Program-made: the position numbers and the translations under genes | Source of the DNA: Bacillota bacterium | GTDB lineage: Bacteria > Bacillota > Clostridia > Lachnospirales > Lachnospiraceae | Reading direction: 5' to 3' | NCBI GenBank assembly: GCA_023399455.1 | Contig: JAEWPN010000015.1 | Location: 1 to 5,440 of the forward strand | DNA length: 5,440 bases | The notes under the pieces: generated by a model | Seen by the model: the letters and a program-made list of their open reading frames with translations, nothing else | What the model was told of the DNA's origin: nothing | Database searches by the model: none | Part shown: piece after piece, positions 1 through 5,021 of the stretch | Layout: each line of letters starts with the position of its first letter | Position numbering within the stretch: position 1 is the first letter of the stretch

Positions 1-128
1 GTGGTAAGCACCTGACCTCCGCTCATTGTACTCTTTTCCAAAACCAAGGTTTTGAGACCTGCTCTTTTCGCATATATTGCCGCCGACAACCCTGCCGGTC
101 CTGATCCGATAATCACTAAATCGTACAT
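1..128 (-). CDS. trxB: Thioredoxin-reductase-like FAD-dependent oxidoreductase, N-terminal fragment (continues beyond window)
   Basis: Only the first 42 or so codons are visible; the rest lies to the left of the window. The reading frame starts [17 protein letters not shown], a beta-strand followed by the dinucleotide-binding GxGxxG/A loop (GSGPAG, residues 8-13) that holds the ADP part of FAD. Near the visible end it has the GGQ motif (SGGQVLTT) typical of thioredoxin reductases of the low-molecular-weight class. These enzymes use NADPH and FAD to reduce thioredoxin in the cytoplasm. The redox-active CxxC and NADPH-binding domain are not in view, so a related flavoprotein cannot be excluded. 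Two in-frame ATGs exist, at 134 and 128. The Shine-Dalgarno-like AGAGGG abuts the first and lies 6 nt before the second, so 128 is chosen. The gene follows the SDR stop codon by 25 bp, which suggests co-transcription. Confidence 0.8.
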   Translation of the reverse strand, partial: MYDLVIIGSGPAGLSAAIYAKRAGLKTLVLEKSTMSGGQVLT

Positions 129-153
129 AGTCATCCCTCTATTCTTTCTTATT

Positions 154-873
154 TCAACACCATCCGCCGTCCATCGTTATAATCTGTCCCGTCATATATT
201 CGGGTGCATCGATGATCTGCAGGATGAGTTTCGCCGCTTCCTCCGGCCGTCCGAAACGATCTGCCGGTATTTCTTCTGTAAGTGCCCTGCGTTCCGCTTC
301 GTCAAAGCACTGGTTCATATCCGTATCAATTACGCCGCAGGCCAACGCATTCACACAAATGTGACTGGGGGCCAGTTCCTTTGCCAACGCCTTGGTAAAG
401 CTGTTCACTCCGCCCTTGGAGGCAGAATAAGCCACCTCCATAGAAGCACCCGCGCTTCCCCATACCGAAGATATATTGATAATCCTTCCTGATTTCTTTT
501 TAAGCATAAGCGGGATCGCAAGCTTGCAGGTATAAAATACGGAGCTCAAATTGGTATCTATTATTTCCTGCCACCTGGAAACTTCCATTTCAGACAAAAG
601 ACCGATATAAGAAATGCCCGCATTGTTCACCAGTACATCCAAATCGGGAATATGACCGAAAAGACCGCTTACTTCTTCATAGCTCCCCATATTACATATA
701 TATGCTGCACAATGAATATTGTAATTTTCTTCCAACTCATCTTTCAGTTCTAATAATTTCTCTTCCGACTGCCTGCATGTCAAGTACAAATCATATCCTG
801 CTTCTGCCAGACTCTTTGCTACGGCACGGCCGATACCGCGGGACGCTCCGCTAACAAGCGCTGCTTTGCCCAT
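154..873 (-). CDS. Short-chain dehydrogenase/reductase, FabG-type (3-oxoacyl-ACP reductase-like)
   Basis: This 239-residue protein is a complete classical SDR, an NAD(P)H-dependent carbonyl or alcohol oxidoreductase of the cytoplasm. Visible motifs, in order, are the cofactor-binding loop SGASRGIG (8-15), NNAG (83-86), Asn108, catalytic Ser136 in INISS, and Tyr149/Lys153 in YSASK. The C-terminal region has IDTDM and ends with [12 protein letters not shown], as FabG proteins do. The cofactor loop followed by CRQ at 33-35 (Arg34) is compatible with NADPH preference, but this is an inference. The usual Pro-Gly after the sixth strand is Cys-Gly here ([10 protein letters not shown], about 177-186). 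The actual substrate cannot be told from sequence; it could be FabG or one of many paralogues, so no symbol is given. The ATG at 873 is preceded by in-frame stops. Its best Shine-Dalgarno (GGAGAGG at 893-887) is 13 nt away, longer than usual. The gene lies 21 bp after the metF remnant and 25 bp before trxB. Confidence 0.9.
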   Translation of the reverse strand: MGKAALVSGASRGIGRAVAKSLAEAGYDLYLTCRQSEEKLLELKDELEENYNIHCAAYICNMGSYEEVSGLFGHIPDLDVLVNNAGISYIGLLSEMEVSRWQEIIDTNLSSVFYTCKLAIPLMLKKKSGRIINISSVWGSAGASMEVAYSASKGGVNSFTKALAKELAPSHICVNALACGVIDTDMNQCFDEAERRALTEEIPADRFGRPEEAAKLILQIIDAPEYMTGQIITMDGGWC

Positions 874-894
874 ATATTATTATACACCTCTCCA

Positions 895-1660
895 TTAAAT
901 CAGATTCTTAATTCCGTCACATATTCTACGAGCCACTACCGGATTATTCATCGTAAAAATATGTATGCCTTCCACTTCGTTCGAAAGCAGATCCACGATC
1001 TGGTCGATGGCATATGCCATTCCCGCATCGAAAAGAGCCTCTTTATTACCGCCGTATTTATTCAGAATTTTTGCCAGCTTAGGAGGCAGAGAAGCTCCGC
1101 ACATGGTCACCATCTTCTCTATCTGCGCTTTGTTCGTGACTGGCATAATGCCCGGCTCCCGCATCCACCTTTTTCTTAAGATTGCGTATATCGCTTATGG
1201 GATCTGCCGCCTCCAGATGGGTCTCGGGATAGCAGGCTCCGCTCACATGAAAATCTCCGTTTTTCTTAATGAACTCCACCAGTTCTCCTGCATATCTGAA
1301 ATCATGCCTGGGGAAAACCTCGGGATTAATGTCGCCTCTAAGCGCCAGTATATTCTTAAGCTGTGCTGCCTCAAGCTGCTTAAGAAGAACACGTATTTCT
1401 TCTTCGCTGTGATTTATGCACGTTAAGTGTACGAGCGGCTCTATTTTGTATTCTTCTTTTATTTTTTTCGCAAGCTCTACGGTTTTATTTTTGCCGCCGC
1501 TCCCTCCCGCTCCGAAAGTCACACTGATAAAATCAGGATTCAGCTTCGCCAATGTAGAAAGCGTCTCATCGATACTTAGAAGCGCCGCTTCTTTCTTCGG
1601 AGGAAATATTTCAAAAGACAGCACGGGTCTTTTTTCTTTAAATAGGTTTTCTATAATCAT
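895..1660 (-). pseudogene. metF: Methylenetetrahydrofolate reductase, disrupted by internal deletion and frameshift
   Basis: MetF is a cytoplasmic flavoenzyme that reduces 5,10-methylene-THF to 5-methyl-THF for methionine synthesis. The first part (1660 to about 1154, 169 codons) begins MIIENLFKEKRPVLSFEIFPPK. It keeps the catalytic Glu (E17 in SFEIFPPK), VTFGAGGS (47-54), HLTCI (78-82), ALRGD with the flavin-tuning Asp (D110), and YPETHLEA. It runs into KKKVDAGA and then leaves frame, ending at a stop at 1081-1079. The C-terminal part resumes one frame over at GIMPVTNKAQ (about 1152) and runs to the TAA at 897-895. In intact MetF about 32 residues separate these motifs, including the ITQxFFD strand with a folate-contacting Gln. 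Here one nucleotide remains, so roughly 95 bp are missing (3n-1). The start at 1660 is preferred because GAAAGG lies 8 nt upstream. An in-frame ATG at 1714 would add 18 residues unlike MetF. Both halves are otherwise free of stops. Confidence 0.88.
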
Positions 1661-1682
1661 GTCTTCAGCCTTTCGTACCCGC

Positions 1683-1696
1683 CACCCCAAGGGGTG
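1683..1696 (-). repeat. GC-rich inverted repeat in the metF leader
   Basis: On the minus strand the leader contains CACCCCTTGGGGTG, two 6-bp perfect arms around TT. In RNA it could fold as a 5-bp stem capped by a CUUG tetraloop. It lies between the predicted transcription start (about 1731) and the ribosome binding site, ending 22 nt before the metF ATG, and stands out as GC-rich in an AT-rich leader. It could be a small regulatory hairpin or a protein-binding site. I do not recognise a known riboswitch around it. Confidence 0.4.
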
Positions 1697-1737
1697 TAAA
1701 CTATAAACAGACATTTAGTCCGTTTCGTTATCTATTC

Positions 1738-1766
1738 ATTATACTTTATATCCATATATTTTTCTA
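1738..1766 (-). promoter_or_regulatory. Predicted sigma-A promoter of metF-SDR-trxB
   Basis: Reading the minus strand, a -35-like TAGAAA (1766-1761, four of six bases matching TTGACA) is followed after exactly 17 bp by a perfect -10 box TATAAT (1743-1738). The expected start is near 1731, giving a leader of about 70 nt before the metF ATG at 1660. It follows the lacI-pfkB stop by about 75 bp and is the only good promoter found ahead of the three downstream genes. Confidence 0.6.
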
Positions 1767-1797
1767 CTTCTTAATTCGATTTATCCTTTCCCGGCTC

Positions 1798-1838
1798 CTC
1801 TTTTGTTACTGTTCACTGCGTTCACAGTAACCTCTTTT
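1798..1838. repeat. 27-bp palindromic element flanked by 7-bp direct repeats
   Basis: The core at 1805-1831 has perfect 8-bp terminal inverted repeats, GTTACTGT (1805-1812) and ACAGTAAC (1824-1831), around an 11-base centre. Inside it the hexamer GTTCAC occurs twice (1811-1816 and 1820-1825). CTCTTTT lies immediately on both sides (1798-1804 and 1832-1838), and the match becomes 8 bp if the preceding C is counted. On the minus strand the hairpin is followed by AAAAGAGG, not a T-run, so it is a poor intrinsic terminator for lacI-pfkB, whose stop codon is 2 bp away. The structure resembles a small dispersed extragenic palindrome with target-duplication-like flanks. That interpretation is an inference. 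Confidence 0.6.
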
Positions 1839-1839
1839 C

Positions 1840-3756
1840 CTAATCGGAAAGCGCCCCCGCACAGAGTTTTTCTATCTCTTCCTGATACAGCGAAAGCTCT
1901 CTTCTATCCACCATGGCCGGCTGTACCCCTTGCCTTGTGGAGCTGATGCCCGCCGCATAGGAGGCGAAGCTGATTGCCTGCCTTATTTCATTGCCTTCGC
2001 TTAAAGAAACAGCCAACGCACTGATGAAGGCATCCGCTGCTCCGGTACTGTCCACCGGATGAAAGCCTGCTGTAGGCACAAATCCCTGATATTTCGCATT
2101 TTTTAAGTAGCAGCCTTTTTGCCCTAAAGTTATAATTACATTTTTAACACCCTTTTTTATGAATATATCAGCCCTCTCCTCCACCGATGATGCCTGGGGA
2201 ACCAGAAGTTCAGCCTCTTTTTCGTTAGGTATGAAATAATCGACATCCTGAAACAAACTTTCCCTCATTCTTTCCACAGCCGAAAGCTTCAGTATGACCG
2301 GGACCTTCATCTCCCTGCATTTTTCAATCGTGTATTCTACTGTTTCTTCCGGAATCTCCGAGGTCAAAAGGCAGTAAGCAGCACCCTCCAGCAGTCTCTC
2401 GTATTGGTTTATCTGACTGCAATCCAGCTTCGCATTGGCTCCGGGATAGATGACGATGGTGCTGTCTCCTCCCGATGCGACATTAACATAGGCCCTTCCC
2501 GTAGAGACCGAATCATCGAAGACGACCCCCTCTGTTTTTACTCCGCTGTTTACCAGGCTGTTATATATCGTTTTTCCGTCGCTGTCGTTTCCAAGTCTTC
2601 CTATCATATAGACAAGACCCTCCAGCTTACCGGCTCCTACCGCTTGATTCGCTCCCTTTCCTCCGGGCAGGGATATGATGTTTCCCGCCTTTACCGTCTC
2701 TCCCACCGTCGGAATACGGCTTACGCCGATCATACAGTCCATGTTCATACTGCCCACCACCACGATTTTCCCGCCCCGTTCATGTCCTGACGGCGCTGAA
2801 ACACTGCTTCTTTCGCATATATGCTGGGAAATCTTCTCCTTAAACTCATGAGCGGACTTTCTGTCCTCCATCATTTGAATCAGGACATTCACTCCCCGCG
2901 CACCGATTTCATCCATAGGCACATGTACGGCCGTCAGCTTCGGATAAATCTTTTCCGCAAGAGCACTGTCCCTTGTACTGATAACAGACATTTTATTCGG
3001 AATTCCATCTCCCCGCTCCCTGACTTTCTCATAAACGGCATTTCCCATCTCTGCACTGGAGCATACGATGGCCGTCACATCCGCCTTCAGGCACCTAGCA
3101 ATTCCCTCTCTTTCGATTTCTTCCTCGGTACCCATGAAAATCCATTCCTCATCCGGAGAAACAAACCTTTCCTTATATGCTCCCCGGTATCCCTCCCTTA
3201 TGTCCTCCTCATCCTTTTCCAAAAGGCATGCAATTCTCTCATGCCCCATTTCAAGAAGGTAACTGACCGCAAGGTATCCGGACTCTTTCATATCGAAATA
3301 AAGATCCGCAGCAGCGTTTTTTATTTCGCGCTCTCTATTTTGGATGCGCACGATGGGTATCTTCATTTCCTCCGGTGGCTCTGTGTCCTGACAAATGGAG
3401 ATAATGCCGTCCACGCCTTTATTGTTAAATATTTGATAATACTTTTCCGCCTTTTTCTCATCCTGTGCCGTATTGCACAGCATGATGCCATATCCGTTTT
3501 TGGAAGCCGCTTTTTCGATGCTGTAAAGCATGTCTTGTACGCCGTATGTATTCTCGGCCAGAAGCACACCTATCATATTCGTCTTGGGAGCCGCACTGTT
3601 TATTACCTTGGAGTAAGGAACATACTGGTATTCCTTAATGATTTCCAAAACCTTTTTTCTCGTTTCCACGCTGATATCCGCATCCTTATTGTGTAGAATC
3701 TTGGATACGGTAGATGGTGACACACCGCATAAATTGGCAATGTCTTTTATATTCAT
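1840..3756 (-). CDS. LacI-family transcriptional regulator fused to a PfkB/ribokinase-type sugar kinase
   Basis: This 638-residue protein has three parts. Residues 2-48 form a LacI helix-turn-helix (IKDIANLCGVSPSTVSKILHN). Residues about 61-320 look like the LacI periplasmic-binding-protein-type effector domain (IGVLL at 62-66, GVDGII at 114-119, YLLEMGHERIACL at 166-178, VHVPMDEIG at 277-285). Residues about 329-631 are a complete PfkB kinase. The kinase keeps the ribokinase sugar-binding residues N338, D340, GGKGANQ (365-371) and E467. It also keeps the PNE motif with N511 and E514, TLGQKG (543-548), and D569 and the catalytic base D575 in DSTGAADAF. Oddities are Ala574 in place of the second Gly of the GAGD anion hole, KLSAV in place of the NPAPA of ribokinase, and Ser54 where LacI has the minor-groove hinge Leu. 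ATG 3756 is chosen because AAGGGG lies 8 nt upstream; a TTG at 3780 is in frame but adds residues before the domain. The neighbouring ribokinase suggests a role in pentose control. A DNA target is not shown. Confidence 0.92.
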   Translation of the reverse strand: MNIKDIANLCGVSPSTVSKILHNKDADISVETRKKVLEIIKEYQYVPYSKVINSAAPKTNMIGVLLAENTYGVQDMLYSIEKAASKNGYGIMLCNTAQDEKKAEKYYQIFNNKGVDGIISICQDTEPPEEMKIPIVRIQNREREIKNAAADLYFDMKESGYLAVSYLLEMGHERIACLLEKDEEDIREGYRGAYKERFVSPDEEWIFMGTEEEIEREGIARCLKADVTAIVCSSAEMGNAVYEKVRERGDGIPNKMSVISTRDSALAEKIYPKLTAVHVPMDEIGARGVNVLIQMMEDRKSAHEFKEKISQHICERSSVSAPSGHERGGKIVVVGSMNMDCMIGVSRIPTVGETVKAGNIISLPGGKGANQAVGAGKLEGLVYMIGRLGNDSDGKTIYNSLVNSGVKTEGVVFDDSVSTGRAYVNVASGGDSTIVIYPGANAKLDCSQINQYERLLEGAAYCLLTSEIPEETVEYTIEKCREMKVPVILKLSAVERMRESLFQDVDYFIPNEKEAELLVPQASSVEERADIFIKKGVKNVIITLGQKGCYLKNAKYQGFVPTAGFHPVDSTGAADAFISALAVSLSEGNEIRQAISFASYAAGISSTRQGVQPAMVDRRELSLYQEEIEKLCAGALSD

Positions 3757-3791
3757 ACGAGGTTCCCCTTTCGTGAGCAAAATTTTTAAAT

Positions 3792-3821
3792 ATTATACCA
3801 CATTTTTCCTGTTACTAACAA
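3792..3821 (-). promoter_or_regulatory. Predicted promoter of the lacI-pfkB fusion gene
   Basis: On the minus strand, TTGTTA (3821-3816, four of six bases matching TTGACA) and a perfect TATAAT (3797-3792) are separated by 18 bp. TGG directly precedes the -10 box, giving an extended TGnTATAAT. The start is expected near 3785, a short leader of about 29 nt before ATG 3756. It lies downstream of the rbsK terminator, so the fusion gene can be expressed independently of rbsK. Confidence 0.65.
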
Positions 3822-3834
3822 CGAGCTGTACGTT
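3820..3834. promoter_or_regulatory. Candidate operator-like imperfect palindrome overlapping the lacI-pfkB -35 region
   Basis: AACGAGCTGTACGTT has 4-bp outer arms (AACG/CGTT) plus one further inner pair around a central T. It touches the -35 box of the fusion gene, a position where a repressor would block transcription. LacI-family sites are usually even-length palindromes with a central CG, which this lacks, so autoregulation through this site is only a weak guess. Confidence 0.2.
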
Positions 3835-3860
3835 TCCCCGATTATCCCGATATTAAGCAT

Positions 3861-3889
3861 AAAAAGGCACGAGGTTCTCCTCATGCCTT
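3861..3889 (-). terminator. Intrinsic terminator of rbsK
   Basis: On the minus strand, AAGGCATGAGG (3889-3879) pairs with CCTCGTGCCTT (3871-3861 region) over 11 bp with one G-U pair and an AGAA loop (3878-3875). The 3' arm runs directly into TTTTT (3865-3861). The hairpin begins about 12 bp after the rbsK stop codon. A GC-rich stem, a tetraloop and a U-tract make this a textbook Rho-independent terminator, separating rbsK from the fusion gene. Confidence 0.9.
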
Positions 3890-3901
3890 CCTTCGTCTAT
3901 T

Positions 3902-4831
3902 TTATATGCTCATGCTTTTGAGCACTTCATCCGTTTCCTCTCTGCTGGGAATCGAGGTCTGCGCTCCGTTTCTCGTTACCGCGATGGAGGATGCCGCGTT
4001 GGCAAAGGTCACCGCCTCCTTCTGCCCCTTCCCTTCCGCAAGCGCTACCACAAAAGCTCCGTTGAAGCAATCGCCTGCTGCTGTCGTATCCACGGAAACC
4101 ACCTTCCTTGTAGGAAATATCTCCGTCATACTCTCATTCACAAGAAGCGCTCCTCTCTCACCCAAGGTAACCAGCACGTTCTTTACCCCCTTTTGCAGGA
4201 GTACGCCTGCACCTTCAATAAAATCTTCCAACGTCTCTCCGCTCCGTCCGCATAGTTTCATAAGCTCCGTCTCATTAGGCGTAATATAGTCAAGCCTCGC
4301 CAGAATTTCGTCAGGAAGAGAGTCCGGCGCCGGTGCGGGGTTCAATATAACCGTCTTTCCCAGCTCCTTCGCTCGTTTTACCGCATAGAAAATCGCCTCA
4401 TAAGGTATCTCCATCTGCAAAATGACATAATCGCAAGCCTTTATCGCATCGTCATGCTCCTGCAGATAAGAGACGTCACATTCCTGATTAGCTCCTGCAA
4501 CTACCACAATGCTGTTGCTCCCATTCTCGTCTACATATATGCTGGCCGTTCCTGTCTTCTGCGTCTTGCTTCTCTTAAAACAGCCGGTATCCACTCCATT
4601 TTCCGAAAGACTATTGTTTTGTATATCTCCGAATTCGTCTTCTCCCACGCAGCCCAGCATCATCACATCTCCGGCCAGCCGCCCGGCCGCACACGCCTGA
4701 TTGGCACCCTTTCCGCCGGGAATATAATTAAGCTGAGTTCCAAGAACCGTTTCCCCTACAAGAGGCATACGCTTCATCTCGATCACCATATCTACATTCA
4801 AGCTTCCGATTATCAGTATTTTCTTTTTCAT
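3902..4831 (-). CDS. rbsK: Ribokinase
   Basis: This 309-residue cytoplasmic kinase belongs to the PfkB family and matches E. coli ribokinase in length and motif order. Ribokinase phosphorylates D-ribose to ribose 5-phosphate with ATP, feeding the pentose phosphate pathway. Visible features are GSLNVDM with N12 and D14 contacting the sugar, the signature GGKGANQA (39-46), E141 in QMEIP, NPAPAP (164-169), TPNETE (184-189) with N186 and E189, TLGERG (222-227), and DTTAAGDCFNGA (248-259). In the last motif D248 lies at the potassium-site end and D254 is the catalytic base. The C-terminal AVTRNGAQTSIPSREE is typical of RbsK. AAGGAG sits about 9-10 nt before the ATG, supporting this start. The gene has its own promoter and terminator, so it appears monocistronic. 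Other pentoses or deoxyribose remain possible substrates, since relatives share these residues. It is paralogous to the kinase half of the downstream fusion protein. Confidence 0.93.
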   Translation of the reverse strand: MKKKILIIGSLNVDMVIEMKRMPLVGETVLGTQLNYIPGGKGANQACAAGRLAGDVMMLGCVGEDEFGDIQNNSLSENGVDTGCFKRSKTQKTGTASIYVDENGSNSIVVVAGANQECDVSYLQEHDDAIKACDYVILQMEIPYEAIFYAVKRAKELGKTVILNPAPAPDSLPDEILARLDYITPNETELMKLCGRSGETLEDFIEGAGVLLQKGVKNVLVTLGERGALLVNESMTEIFPTRKVVSVDTTAAGDCFNGAFVVALAEGKGQKEAVTFANAASSIAVTRNGAQTSIPSREETDEVLKSMSI

Positions 4832-4886
4832 CTTAAAAGTCTCCTTCCTCTAAGAGAGGGGCTATTGAATTGCTGTAAATCACCTT

Positions 4887-4915
4887 GAGAAATATTTTTC
4901 CTAAAATATTTTCTC
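4887..4915. promoter_or_regulatory. Inverted repeat just downstream of the rbsK promoter, candidate operator
   Basis: On the minus strand, GAGAAAATATTTT and AAAAATATTTCTC flank AGG. The arms form 6 bp (GAGAAA/TTTCTC) and, past one unpaired A, a further 6 bp (TATTTT/AAAATA). It covers about +3 to +31 relative to the predicted rbsK start near 4918, a classic place for a repressor. A related TAAAATATT stretch recurs upstream of the -35 box (4960-4968). The LacI domain of the neighbouring fusion protein is the obvious candidate binder, but the site is AT-rich without the central CG common in LacI operators. It could also be an RNA leader hairpin. Confidence 0.4.
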
Positions 4916-4924
4916 TATATTTTC

Positions 4925-4952
4925 ATATTACAACTTTTCCCGAGATTGTCAA
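4925..4952 (-). promoter_or_regulatory. Predicted sigma-A promoter of rbsK
   Basis: On the minus strand, a perfect -35 box TTGACA (4952-4947) is followed after 16 bp by TAATAT (4930-4925) as the -10 element. The start is expected near 4918, giving a leader of about 87 nt that contains an inverted repeat. The promoter lies about 70 bp past the gre stop codon. I see no convincing terminator between gre and this promoter: the short palindromes there (AAGCAGGCTGCTT, CATGGCCGTG) have no following U-run. Read-through from gre is therefore possible. Confidence 0.65.
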
Positions 4953-5021
4953 TACATCTTAAAATATTATTGAAGACTTCGCCAGTTTTATGTGCAATTC
5001 CACGGCCATGAAGCAGCCTGC

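Noticed and set aside
52..492. 146-codon open frame on the plus strand
   Set aside because: It is antisense to trxB and the SDR gene, both of which have unmistakable family motifs.
879..884. TATAAT between metF and the SDR gene as a promoter
   Set aside because: It falls between the SDR ribosome binding site and start codon, has no -35 partner at the right distance, and would leave the transcript without the Shine-Dalgarno.
895..1164. Stand-alone small gene of 89 codons
   Set aside because: The sequence is the C-terminal third of MetF; its first residues come from the frameshift junction. It is part of the broken gene, although weak internal initiation at 1164 cannot be ruled out.
1661..1714. 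N-terminal extension of MetF from an upstream ATG
   Set aside because: The extra residues do not resemble MetF and are encoded by the leader palindrome region. The ATG at 1660 has GAAAGG at an 8-nt spacing and starts right where MetF homology begins.
2821..3696. 291-codon open frame on the plus strand
   Set aside because: It lies entirely antisense to the lacI-pfkB gene, its translation has no recognisable motifs, and no ribosome binding site supports it. It is a shadow of the real gene.
3757..3780. TTG start at 3780 for the fusion protein
   Set aside because: The ATG at 3756 has a better-placed ribosome binding site and begins exactly at the LacI domain.
4981..5021. Terminator after the gre gene
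   Set aside because: AAGCAGGCTGCTT and CATGGCCGTG are short palindromes with almost no loop and no U-tract after them.
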